From Craspedostauros australis (Eukaryota; Bacillariophyta; Bacillariophyceae; Mastogloiales; Achnanthaceae), in contig JAMXDE010000063.1 of assembly GCA_026770025.1 (NCBI GenBank), forward strand, positions 124,001-188,000: a DNA stretch of 64,000 nt. The letters are read 5' to 3'. The position numbers and the translations under genes are program-made. This document shows positions 9,842 through 20,124 of this stretch, piece by piece (the stretch's first letter is position 1; every line of letters begins with the position of its first letter). Under the pieces are notes generated by a model. That model saw only the letters and a program-made list of their open reading frames with translations. It ran no database searches and was not told the DNA's origin.

Positions 9842-11685
9842 CACCTTCCTGCCCTTTGGGGATTCCAGCGCTCTCCCTCCAACCAAGATCGACTCAGTCA
9901 AAACCAACGCAAACAGCCGAGGCAGCGACAAGAAACGAACTTGGCTAGGAGGGAACGAGCCAGATGATTCAAGGCAAGCTTGAAGGTGCTAGTAACCCTA
10001 CCACCCAATGCAAACAAAAGTTATGTGTCTATGGATTAGCCATCAGCGATGGTTTGGCTCCGCATCTTTGATTTTGGTGGGTTGCGGACTGTCATTGTTG
10101 CTGCCGTTGTTCTGTCTTTTGATGATCGTCTTCGCCTTTGTGACAGAATTTGTGAGTACGGTTGACTTTGGCGACAGCGTGTCATGCTTTCCAAGATTGC
10201 CCGGTGTGTCGTGCGACATCGTGTCTGGCCTAAATGGTCGTTGGATGCAAGATCCCAATACTGGGTCGATGTGGTCGAATGGACGCGCACGCTCGTTTGT
10301 GGGATCGGTCCTGCTCGGTGTCACATTTTGAGAGAGCGGAGTGATGCCGATCACAACAGATCCTCACATTGGTTGTGGTGAGAAAGATGTGTTGTGAACG
10401 AAACGGTGATTGCCATGTGTGCGTGCATGCGCGCATGCGCCTTTCGCGCACTGGGGATATGCATGTGTAACAGTAGTGAGTCGCTGTTGGGCGACGAGTT
10501 GTTTGTCCGTTTGTCAGTCTGTCCTTTCTTGTGTTTGTGGTTTGTGTTGTGTCAGAGACGACCGTAGAAGTTTCTGACCAGTTGATGAAATGTGACTGTT
10601 CATGAGATGTGACCGTGGATGGAATCGGACCGTTGATGTAACACGAACAACAACAACAAACTCAGAAACCGATGAGCAGAATGTGATGGACCAACTCACA
10701 GCCGAATAGAGCAATGGAAGAATCAATCGGGCGATCCTGATGAGATGGCGTTGACAGAAATGGCATTTTCCTTACGATGGTGACTCCCGGTATTGCGGAT
10801 CACCTCTTCCAGCCATTCATCTTGACGCAACAGGTGTTTTGCCGGTGATGTTGGCATCTGTCTCGACAAGTGCTTCCGCCGATCGTCTGCGTTTGGGGCA
10901 GCACAACCTTGTCGCAGGCGCTGTGATACGACGCCAGAGTCGAAAGAGTCATTGTATTGCTTTGATCGGTCGGATGTTCTGGAGGCGTTCCGACCCCAAT
11001 TCCGTGATGAGATATTTGCTGCTACCAAGTGCATGGACTGGCCAAGCCTCGCCGATCCCGAGAACGCGTAGCTGTTGGTCAATAGCGGATACAAGAGCGA
11101 GGCATACATGCGTGGAACAAGAAGGCAAAGGCGATAACCCGATGCTCTCATCGTCATTCGCACAAGGGCAGCGACAGACATCCGCTCACAGCTGCAAAAC
11201 GACGACGTAGAGCGCGAGATCATTTGAGCAACGTGTGCAAGACGTACAACGAAACGCTGAAATGTTGCGACTCTGGCATCGTTTCGCGCCCCCGTGCGTT
11301 GCGTGATGGGTGATGCGGTCAGCATCTTGCGACGTCGAGGTGAGAGGCGATCACAGCGTGTGAAGCCGAAAGAGGATCGTCGTTTCGAAGTCGCAGCGGG
11401 AGCATGAGTACAAGCCTTGCGACGCAGCAATGGTGATGGCTGTGCCTTTTGGTTGCGGCGTGCGGTTTTGTGATGGCAACAAGTTGTGAATAGAACCGTT
11501 ATAAAACGTTCCATGTAAGTCTTCGAATAACATCAAGCGCGGTTTTTATCTCTCATTCTTCTTCCGCCCACCTCTTCAGTCTCTTCTTTCTTGACGGTAT
11601 GTAGGGCACCATCCTAATTCTACAATTCTACATTTTCGAGTATGATGCTATACCGTATTATAAATCAGTGCGTTTCATTCATGGT
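9842..11685. other. intergenic, no supported gene
   Basis: Open frames of 107 codons (10008-10331, plus) and 263 codons (10723-11514, minus) exist, but both are Arg/Ser/Thr-rich mixtures without domains and look like chance frames. The right end is the 3' flank of the STAND gene. Confidence 0.45.
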
Positions 11686-14600
11686 CTAGAGGTTTGATAC
11701 GTCAGTCAGCACGGACACCTCGTCGTCCTCGGCATCACCAATGTCGCCATCGTTCCTACGTTCAAATTCTGTGGGAGGCCTTGGTGATCTGTGCGCATTT
11801 TCGCCGTGTGTCAATGCATCAGTCGGCGTCGTGTGAACCGATCCGCTGTGTGCTGATGCCATTGTCTTTTGGTTTGCATAGATCAAGTTGTAGTGGCTGC
11901 GGTAATCAAACGTTGGGAGCACCTTGCCTGTGATGGCATTCCGGATGATGCCGGTGCCCGAGTTGATGACCACCATCTTGTTGCCCTGGTCGCCATTATG
12001 CCTCACATATAGCTTCTCGTTGATGAACTCTCCTCTTTCTTGTTTCAGATGCTCCAGTTTGAGGACAGCACCCCACTGCCTGTAGTACTCGTAGGAGCGA
12101 GTGAACATTTCAACGATGTCACTTTTCCCACATATCTTTGCGTTGGCCAGCATGTACTCACCTGCCAACTCACACGCCAACGCCGCGTCATGAACGTGTC
12201 CGCAGTCAATGGAAGACACGATGGCATCCTCATACGCTTGCTTCACCTTGTCCAGTTGCTGTGCTGTCGATGATGCCTTCGTGACTGAGAGCAGCTCCGC
12301 TCGAAGCAGCAACGAGCGGTTGATGCTTGAAAGTCCCTTCTTGCGGCACATCGTTCTGATCATCTTCCTCATCTCCTTCAGCCACTTCATGTACTTCTTC
12401 TGCCTTGTTTGACGGTATAGGGCAGCCGCTGTCAGTCCAGTGCACACGACGCGCTGAACCGCCCTTGCGTAAGAGCTATCGCCAGCCACAGCCTTCTTGT
12501 GTCTCGTGATGATTGCTTCAGCAATGTCATACTTGTGGAACATGACGCAGAGCTGTAAAAGTACAGTGAAAGCCATCCGAAATTCGAGAACATCGAGCGA
12601 GCTGATGTCGCCAGACTCGCCAAAATCTCTGAACTCTTCCCAATCCACGGCCTCGTGACCCAACAGGACGGATGAAAATCGTATACCTTGCTTGACAAAA
12701 CCGGTGGCTGATGAGATCTTGTACAGTCGCATCTGATCGACGAGCTCGGTGTAGGAACGATAGATGTCTTGGAGCGGATAGCCTTCGGCCTGCGCAAGGA
12801 AGTTGCATGTCTGCCAGCATGTCAGCGCATCGCTGAAGGTGCCGCGCTCCATGCTGGAGATGTAGCATGGAATGTAGCCATTTACGAGAGGTCCTATTGG
12901 CTCGCTCCATGGATGGATATAGAGTGCGCAGAGGATATGTGCAAGCCCTCTGATGGATGGACTCTTCATCCTGTTCATGATCTTCACCGACAGCCTCCCG
13001 AACCGCAAGGCGCTTTGTTCGTCTCCCAGCTTTCCCATGAAGAGACCGTAGCTTGCGAATGCCAAGCCTACATCCTCCGTGATACCGTGCTTTTTCGACC
13101 AAAGAATGATGCTGAAGGTGGAAAGAAGCAAATGGAAGGCGTTTTGGCATAGGAAGCTTCGGATGGCTACCTCACGGAGAAAGACGAGGGGGAGGATGTC
13201 GGTGGAGTTGGTCGCGAGGGGTTGGCACATGATCTCTTCATCCGATACTCGCTTCGTGTACCTGCGCACCATCATCATCTTCCTCAGGGCGTGCAGTCCG
13301 TACGACCCTTTGGGGTAGCTGCGCAGCGACTGAGTCACCTTGCGTCCCAATCGGAGGCCTTCCTGCTGCTTGTCTTGAGCTCCCAGGGCTTGGATCATGG
13401 AGGCGTAGGTCGGCAGCTTTTCATTGAGCGTCTTAGCGTGGTCCAACACAGCTTGGCTCAATTCGTATCCCAGCTCGTACCGACCCAGCGCCAACTCGAT
13501 CCTCGCTCTGGATGTACACAGCCGAAGGTTGAGCTTGTACTGACGATTCCAAGGTTCACGGATCTTCCTCATGGCAGTAGCCGCCGATCTGTAGTACACC
13601 GAGGCCTGCGCCAGGGCCGCCATGGACAGAGCCAAGTCCCCGGCTTGTAGATTGAGCTTGGCGATGAAGAGATGATCCTTCGTCGGCACGCTGTTCAGAT
13701 GATCCGCGGCAACGTACAGCAGCGTCTGATCGATGACTTGGCCGTCCGCGCTTAGCAATGGGTAAGCCTTGCTATTCTCATCGTTGTAATCGTCGTCACC
13801 GAGTTCATCAGCAGAGGTCACATCATCAGTATCCTCGCTTTCATCGATAGTGGAGCGCGTAGATGGACGGCAGTAGTCGAAGAGACACTTGCCGATTCTT
13901 GATTTGAGTTTGCAGCGATCCTCCCCAAACGGGACCGACTCGTATGCTGCCTGCTGGATGCGATCGTGAGCGAAGCAATACGTGCTGCCTCCGGTAAAAT
14001 TGGTCAGGAATCCTTGCAGCACGGCCTCCTCCAGAAGATTCTCGAGCTTCTCCGCGGAGATGATCGGCTCAGCTGTCGCGCACGTGTTGTCCCCGAGAGA
14101 CATGAATGAAGCTGGTTGCGCATTGAGGACCATTCGGAGGGTGGATAGGTCGAATGTGGCGCGGATGTAAGCGGCACACGCGAGGGCTGCCTTGAGCTGC
14201 GGGGAGAGCCGACTGAGCTTGTGAGACATGAGCTCGACGATGTTCCTTGCAAAAGGCAAGGCGTAGCTGTCGCTGCCGGCGCTCCGGGCACTGCTGGCGC
14301 TGCTTGGAGGGGCTTTGCTTTGGGGCCAGTGCCATTCCCACTGGAAGGTGATGTGGCTGTACGCAAGAATGTTGCTTTCTTGCAGCTGCTCCACCAGCTG
14401 GAGGGTGAAGAAGATGTTTCCCTCCGCACGTCCGTAGATCCTGGACGTGAACGGTTCCAGATCCTCGACGGTGCGGTTGAGAATGATCGAGAGGCACTCC
14501 GCAATCTCCTGCTTCGTGTGATGAGCCAGCACCAGGTCCGTCCATGGCGAGGATACTTGATGTTTGGAAGCAGACGTCTCGGTCGCGGATTCATGTCGAA

Positions 14601-16041
14601 GGTTGGAACCCGCTGGCGTGCACAAAGTCTCCATCATCTTCCTGAGAGGGTTGTCGTCGTTCAGATCCAAGAGCTCACCTGGGCTGTGAGGATTGGTGTC
14701 CTGGCGAACGGCACCGATCATGAGGAAGTACTTCAAATTCTTGTCGCAGAGGAAGGTCGAGATGAGATCGATGCTGACTTGCGAAGACCATTGCAGGTCA
14801 TCGAGGAAGAGGATGACCGGTCGTTGCTTCGTCGAGATGGCGTGGAGCAACGTTGTCAAGGTGTACCGCAGTTGATTCCACGCGGCGTCGGCCTTGGCCC
14901 CGAGCTGTTCCACTAGACGCTTCATCTGAGCGGAATCGGGAGCATCACTGGCGGACACCGATGCCACAGATTGGTGCTGTTTGATGTCATCAATCGGGGC
15001 ACCTTTTGCTGAAAGTTGCGACGGGTGCTGCTGAGCAGCTGATTCGTCGGTGGCTGAGTTCAACTGGGATTGTGGCACGTTGCTGGTCTTGGCGTTGCCG
15101 GAGGAAAGCAAGGTGTGAATAGCCGGGACCAGCTTGCTGATGACGTTTGCTTGGGAGCCTAGGTGCTTGCGAATGCGGCGTCGGATCCGCTGTCGCTCTG
15201 CACTGGAGCTGTTCCCAACCTGCCGGCAGAAGTCGTTCAGGGCCTGGATGATGGCGGAGAAAGGGTCGCTGTCCTGTATGTGTTCATCGGTCTTGCCTTG
15301 GATGAAGTAAGGAAGCGATGGGATGTCTCCATTGTCTCCATCCTGCGCAGTCTGTGAAGTGTGAGTGTGAGGGCTTGGGCGTGGAGTGTCTTGGGTGGTT
15401 CCAGGGTTGCTACTTGTTCTTTGATCAACGGAAGGCGCTTCGGGCTTGTTGTGGTTGCCGTCACTATTGTCATTGGGCTCCTGTTCCAGATCCTGTTGCA
15501 GATCCTGTTGCAAATCCTTGATGAATTGGTTGATCATCTTCGTCTTTCCGGTTCCGCTGGCTCCTCGCACGAAGACCACAGGGGTGGAGCACGAAGCACC
15601 CTCATTTGCATTCGTAGATTGGCCGGCGGTTGGAGATGCTGAATTGGTGTAGGCATCATTGTTGTTGCTATTGCTATTGCCGTTCTCTGCCTCGCTACTC
15701 CGTTCCAGCATGCACTGATATACATTGCGAAGCTTCTTGAGTTCAGCTTGACGTCCCATCAACGGAATGTTGGAGAGGTTGAGTTTGGTCTCGAGCTTGG
15801 CGCTGAGTTCCTCCTCATTGTACCCATCATCGTAGAAGCCCTTGCCTGACGTGAACATCTTTGATATATCCGTTGTGTGTGGTGCATTCCTAGCATCAGT
15901 ATTAGTAGCAGTAGTAATAGTACTGGTGCCAGCGCCAATACCAGTGCCAGTGCCAGACCCTGTCTCTGCGAGGACTCGTCCATCTGGGACGGCAGCCATG
16001 GTTTCATCCATGCTCATTGCAGTTGTCATCGTTTTGCTCAT
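11686..16041 (-). CDS. STAND-type predicted ATPase with helical repeats (COG3899-like)
   Basis: A 1451-residue protein. After a Thr/Gly-rich N-terminus the ATPase begins at 'LMGRQAELKKL'; Walker A is GASGTGKT with Lys166 and Walker B is ILFLDDLQW with Asp414-Asp415. The winged-helix end carries the hallmark FAHDRIQQAAY (~689), and the long helical, TPR-like C-terminal region starts 'YVAADHLNSVPTKDH'. This is the order found in predicted ATPases fused to serine/threonine or hybrid histidine kinases, but neither kinase, GAF nor receiver domain is present. Asn- and Asp-rich insertions interrupt the ATPase. It ends DDEVSVLTDVSNL, matching the tail of the duplicated paralogues at 35-50 kb. By analogy with STAND proteins it is an ATP-dependent signalling switch with a sensing repeat region. 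Input and output are unknown. The ATG at 16041 is the first in frame. Confidence 0.85.
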   Translation of the reverse strand: MSKTMTTAMSMDETMAAVPDGRVLAETGSGTGTGIGAGTSTITTATNTDARNAPHTTDISKMFTSGKGFYDDGYNEEELSAKLETKLNLSNIPLMGRQAELKKLRNVYQCMLERSSEAENGNSNSNNNDAYTNSASPTAGQSTNANEGASCSTPVVFVRGASGTGKTKMINQFIKDLQQDLQQDLEQEPNDNSDGNHNKPEAPSVDQRTSSNPGTTQDTPRPSPHTHTSQTAQDGDNGDIPSLPYFIQGKTDEHIQDSDPFSAIIQALNDFCRQVGNSSSAERQRIRRRIRKHLGSQANVISKLVPAIHTLLSSGNAKTSNVPQSQLNSATDESAAQQHPSQLSAKGAPIDDIKQHQSVASVSASDAPDSAQMKRLVEQLGAKADAAWNQLRYTLTTLLHAISTKQRPVILFLDDLQWSSQVSIDLISTFLCDKNLKYFLMIGAVRQDTNPHSPGELLDLNDDNPLRKMMETLCTPAGSNLRHESATETSASKHQVSSPWTDLVLAHHTKQEIAECLSIILNRTVEDLEPFTSRIYGRAEGNIFFTLQLVEQLQESNILAYSHITFQWEWHWPQSKAPPSSASSARSAGSDSYALPFARNIVELMSHKLSRLSPQLKAALACAAYIRATFDLSTLRMVLNAQPASFMSLGDNTCATAEPIISAEKLENLLEEAVLQGFLTNFTGGSTYCFAHDRIQQAAYESVPFGEDRCKLKSRIGKCLFDYCRPSTRSTIDESEDTDDVTSADELGDDDYNDENSKAYPLLSADGQVIDQTLLYVAADHLNSVPTKDHLFIAKLNLQAGDLALSMAALAQASVYYRSAATAMRKIREPWNRQYKLNLRLCTSRARIELALGRYELGYELSQAVLDHAKTLNEKLPTYASMIQALGAQDKQQEGLRLGRKVTQSLRSYPKGSYGLHALRKMMMVRRYTKRVSDEEIMCQPLATNSTDILPLVFLREVAIRSFLCQNAFHLLLSTFSIILWSKKHGITEDVGLAFASYGLFMGKLGDEQSALRFGRLSVKIMNRMKSPSIRGLAHILCALYIHPWSEPIGPLVNGYIPCYISSMERGTFSDALTCWQTCNFLAQAEGYPLQDIYRSYTELVDQMRLYKISSATGFVKQGIRFSSVLLGHEAVDWEEFRDFGESGDISSLDVLEFRMAFTVLLQLCVMFHKYDIAEAIITRHKKAVAGDSSYARAVQRVVCTGLTAAALYRQTRQKKYMKWLKEMRKMIRTMCRKKGLSSINRSLLLRAELLSVTKASSTAQQLDKVKQAYEDAIVSSIDCGHVHDAALACELAGEYMLANAKICGKSDIVEMFTRSYEYYRQWGAVLKLEHLKQERGEFINEKLYVRHNGDQGNKMVVINSGTGIIRNAITGKVLPTFDYRSHYNLIYANQKTMASAHSGSVHTTPTDALTHGENAHRSPRPPTEFERRNDGDIGDAEDDEVSVLTDVSNL

Positions 16042-17985
16042 TGGTACTCTAATATTATGTGATGTAATGTTCTGTAAAAGTATATTATGGTCTTGCCTCG
16101 GATGTCAGCAATTGTGCATTGACTGATGGATGCTGTCGCGTTCTTGTTGCTGCTACTATTTTTGTGACGATTGGGTCAGCCTTGGTTGCGGCTTGCGTTT
16201 GGAAATGGTGGCGTGCCAACACGAGCGTTGGTGTTGGTATTTGAGGTGAGTGTTGGTGACCACCTTGGCGTCACCAACACTACCAACTCTGCCTGGGGCG
16301 GTTCCAGTCATTTCGCCGCGCTCCATCCGCTCCCGGTCACCCCGATCCGTACAAAGACAACTGTGAGAGAGATGAGGTGGTACGACTATAGTAGACGGGC
16401 CACTCCCGTGAGAACTCGTACTCGTAACCGGCCACACCACGCTTATGGGGACACACGATGAATCACGCACAAGGAAGTGCAAGGGCAGAGGGGTCGCTGA
16501 CGCGCCTCCCAGCGGATGCCAAAACGGCTCTCCCAAAGGAAGGAACAGTGTCACCCAACATTTCTCGCTGGGCACTTTCGAGACATTTGCGTTCCGCCTG
16601 CTGTGTTGGCCCTGACATCTGCCCATGCGTTCGCTCTTGATCGGACGTGGTTTGCTTTGGTGCCCCCAAAGAGAGGGAGAGAGAGTGATGGTCGTGGTTC
16701 GTTTTCGCCTGGTCGTGATCCATCTCCGTGTAACCTCTGTGATTGTCCTGTACCCAACCAACGCATCTTGTGCCGTCTCGAAATGTTGGTGGCGTCCTGT
16801 CGTCGTTTTGCCCATCGTTGTGGCCCTTGACTGTGTTTTGGAAGAAGGGCAGGGAATAGCATGCCAAACCCGATGTTCACTAACCCCGCCAGTACCTATC
16901 TCCAGACCGACAGTCATGTGTATTCAACAGGCCACGAAGATGCGAACCCTTTTCGAGTTCGTTGGGAGCGGAGTGCCCGCGTCCTTTCGATTGCGCAAAC
17001 GGCAACGAAACACGCTCGCTGGTTATTGCTTGATGGACAGCTGCGAGTTCGCGTCCGTTTTTCCTCACCCGCCTCTCGTTGCCGCCGCTCGTTTCCTCTT
17101 TTCTCAAAGAGCGGACAAAACAGAGCGAGACAGAGAACTCAATCCACACCAGGCTGATGTTCTTTGGAATGGTGCCATGTTTCGTCGCATCCGCAAACTT
17201 CATTTCTCTGGAGGCCTCTTTTCTTGTCCGGTGGATTGACGGCTGCACCCAGACATCACGCATACCTGTACCCTGGACGGATCGACGCATAGTCGTAACC
17301 CAGCGGATTGATGTGCGCCATTCGACGATCGCGCCAAGAATTTTCGTGTCGTTTTCTGCCCAGGGGTATCATGTGCACTCGTAAACCGCAACATACAAGT
17401 AACCGGATGGATATGCTTGTTCCACAGGCGTGACGGAAGGGGCATTCCATCACGATCGATGAACGAGATCCAGACGTTCTTCCACGTGAAGGGCGTTTGT
17501 CGGCACGAACAGAAAAGTGTAGGACCCGGGTCAGCGAGTCGACCAACCTTTGGTAACGCAGAGTGGCACTTTTTCTTCGGTTTTAACAGAACTGAGCGCA
17601 TGGTACTACTCCTTATCCCTTTATGACCTAAACGATACAATATATCGGTTAACGTTTTCAGTTTCAGTTATGTTAAATTTTGACGACAACATCTATGTGT
17701 ACAATATCGTTTTCTTCACATCTTTTGAAAGCTGTTGAGTTAGGCTTTCTAATGATTATTTTTTAGTTTTATGTTTCTTACTGCCATCCTATCGCCAATC
17801 GAGCCTGAAGTACTCGTGAATTAATTTTGCACCGCGGGACTGGAGTGAAACTGATCAGCAAGGCTCCAATTGTGAGGCTGGCGACATCACATCCGTTTTT
17901 TTCACATCACACTCGCTGAAACCGCCGTTGCATTTCGCTTTCAGCGATTCCTTCCTTTCCTCTTCCAACGTCGTCGTCTCCTCTC

Positions 17986-18348
17986 GTGTCCTCTCATGTC
18001 ATTCTATCTTCATCGCCTCCTTCCGTCAAGCATACATGGGTGTGGCAACAGCATTGCTTGTGGCTTTCGTTGTTGTCGTGTGTTAGCTTCGCGATGACAA
18101 CGAAAGCCACACCTTCCGCCAATGATGGAACTCACAATTTCATCACACTCACGATCTTATCATCCTCGCATGATCGTCGCACCCATGCTGCCATGGTGAC
18201 ATCACCACAACCCACACAGACGCCCACACCAACGCCTATACCAATGCCCACACCCAAGCCACCACCACGCTCTCAATCAGTCAGTCCCCAAAAGCAAGCA
18301 GTAGCAGAGTCCAAACCACAACCAACTTCACGTCCTCTACAATTCTAA
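17986..18348 (+). CDS. small hypothetical protein, Thr/Pro-rich tail
   Basis: A 120-codon frame. A hydrophobic stretch around residues 22-36 (LWLSLLSCVSFAM) could be a signal anchor and is followed by a Thr/Pro repeat region (TPTPTPIPMPTPKPPP). The region also encodes a 14-bp inverted repeat. It has no family resemblance that I know and may be a chance frame or a remnant beside repeat copy B. Confidence 0.2.
   Translation: MSSHVILSSSPPSVKHTWVWQQHCLWLSLLSCVSFAMTTKATPSANDGTHNFITLTILSSSHDRRTHAAMVTSPQPTQTPTPTPIPMPTPKPPPRSQSVSPQKQAVAESKPQPTSRPLQF
18060..18110 (+). repeat. perfect 14-bp inverted repeat (hairpin)
   Basis: Arms gtggctttcgttgt (18060-18073) and its exact complement (18097-18110) flank a 23-base spacer. 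It could fold as a hairpin in RNA or be a small mobile-element trace. It lies inside the small frame at 17986-18348. Confidence 0.75.
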
Positions 18349-18459
18349 GCAGAGAGCATTCTGCCATACAACATTTCTTGCCCCTACATCATATTTATCA
18401 ATGAGTCTCCTGTATCACCCACAAACAATGACAGCATCAATCGCACAGCCCATCCACCA

Positions 18460-19179
18460 TGTCAGCAAGTTCCGCTCACGGAAGCCTACAATCGTGGAAG
18501 ATGGTATTGGTTGATAGTCGTTCATTTGCTATTTCATTAGTTGGCTACTCCGATCCTCTTGGTGTACGCCCGTTCTCTTGCTCAATGCTCTTGGTGCTTC
18601 AATCTGTTTTGTAGATTCGGTCTCCAACTATGAGTTGGTGAGCGAGATGCTCTCTCGCTACTCTTCGCATTCTCTCGCTCTCTCTGTCTCAGCATTGTGT
18701 ACTTCGTGCTACACAATACTCCGTGTTCAATGCGTACTCCACATTCGACACTCCGTTCATTCAGTACTGGCTCCTACTCCATGAGTACTCACCATTTGAA
18801 GTTCATCTCCTGTATCCATGATGCTGATCTTCTTCGGTCATCAGATCTTTGCCTCCTGCTCTGACTTGGAGACAGATGTCGACGTGGTGACACGATGACA
18901 TCCTGTCAACGTCAGTAGGCGTCCTTCTGCTCTCCAGATGTCACGTTCCATTGGTGATGCAGCAGTCTGTCAGATGATATTGTCACCTGAGGTTTAGTTG
19001 GGAAGTACCTCGAGATTCGCTTGGTACCATACGTTTCCATTGATGGATGGACGGACGATTTTCTAATTCTCTCAGAAATCGTCGATTGCAAATTTCCTCC
19101 AGAAATCTTGCCCCTTTTGTGTGTTCCGTTTCCCCTGTAATTCTGACGAATCACAGCATACTATTGACACTAATAGTTG
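18460..19179 (-). repeat. dispersed repeat, copy B (inverted relative to copy A)
   Basis: Reverse complement of about 9130-9841. Similarity is high over ~700 bp, including the shared end tgtcagcaag (complement of the copy A end), with scattered substitutions. The outer ~90 bp of the repeat is missing because an unrelated ~745 bp segment follows from 19180. Confidence 0.8.
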
Positions 19180-19925
19180 AAGTTCATCTAAAGAATGGAC
19201 TACTTTTCACTCAGTGTGTTCCCTGTCGCACCATGAAATTATTTTGGTGCGAAATTCTGGCACGAAACCTCCCACCAACAAATATGGAACAATTCCTCTT
19301 TTCCCTCGTTCTCCCACTTTCACTCATGAATCACCACTGACTCAAATACTACTCGAGTCAATGGGATCAAGGCACCCTGGGAACTATGTGCTCTTCTGAA
19401 CTCTTGCAATGCAGTCAACCTGAATTCCATTGTCAGCTATACAAGCTGACAATTCTGCACAACAATAGCCAAGAGATCTTCCCTGCTTCAATACATGCAG
19501 GGAATCCTACATCAATTCCCTTGGCCTGACAACCTGTGTTCTTGATCTCAACTTCAATCAAGGTGTCAAGGCTTTGTACTCGAACGTAGAACAACTACGA
19601 TAAAATAGTGGAGAAAGAGAGAAAGAGAGGACCCATCTGCCCTCAGCACTGAACCTCTGAAGGTCAGTGCAGAGCCGCACTACTCAACTGACTATCGTTT
19701 CTTCATCCTACATCTCAAACTGATCAACTCTCAATGCAGACTATTCAAACAACAAATAGCACAACTCAAGATCAGCAACAACAACTCTAATCTATTCCAT
19801 TGTCATTTACTACTAATCACCAGACGGTTGCCCCAAGTTGACGTCACCATCAGATTCCTCGAATCTGGCAGTCAACTAGGCCATCCCTTCCGGATCGTGT
19901 CACAACAGCACACGAAAATCCAACT
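19180..19925. other. segment inserted between repeat pieces B and C
   Basis: About 745 bp with no match to repeat copy A. No gene is recognisable. The repeat sequence on its left (about 19068-19173) is present again on its right (19926-20028), so the segment is bracketed by an imperfect ~105 bp direct duplication of repeat DNA. This suggests an insertion or recombination event within an originally continuous copy. Confidence 0.6.
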
Positions 19926-20124
19926 GAAATCGTCGATTGCAAATTTCCTCCAGAACTTCTGCTCATTTTCGTGTGTTCCATTTCCACTGTAATTCTGACG
20001 AATCACAGCATACTATCAACACGAATGTAGTTGTACCGTCCAAATGTGTATGAGAGAAGAACGGGTGAACGATGCACACATACACGTACATTTCGACATA
20101 TACTTACATTTACATCTCGACAAC
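19926..20124 (-). repeat. dispersed repeat, copy C (outer part, inverted)
   Basis: Reverse complement of about 9043-9245: the regions around gacgaatcacag and the terminal tacatctcgacaac match copy A. Together B and C cover the whole repeat, with the overlap duplicated. Its outer border is at 20124. Confidence 0.75.

Larger units (their letters stand above)
16042..18459. other. intergenic, no supported gene
   Basis: Contains the likely promoter of the STAND gene near 16.05 kb, overlapping open frames of up to 253 codons on both strands that lack domains, an AT-rich stretch around 17.6-17.8 kb, and a small frame at 17986-18348 listed separately. Confidence 0.45.

Noticed and set aside
10723..11514. 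263-codon minus-strand frame
   Set aside because: Arg/Ser/Thr-rich without domains, overlapping opposite-strand frames; no support as a gene.
16156..16917. 253-codon minus-strand frame and several overlapping frames to 17640
   Set aside because: Composition is irregular and several frames are equally open, as expected by chance in GC-balanced DNA.
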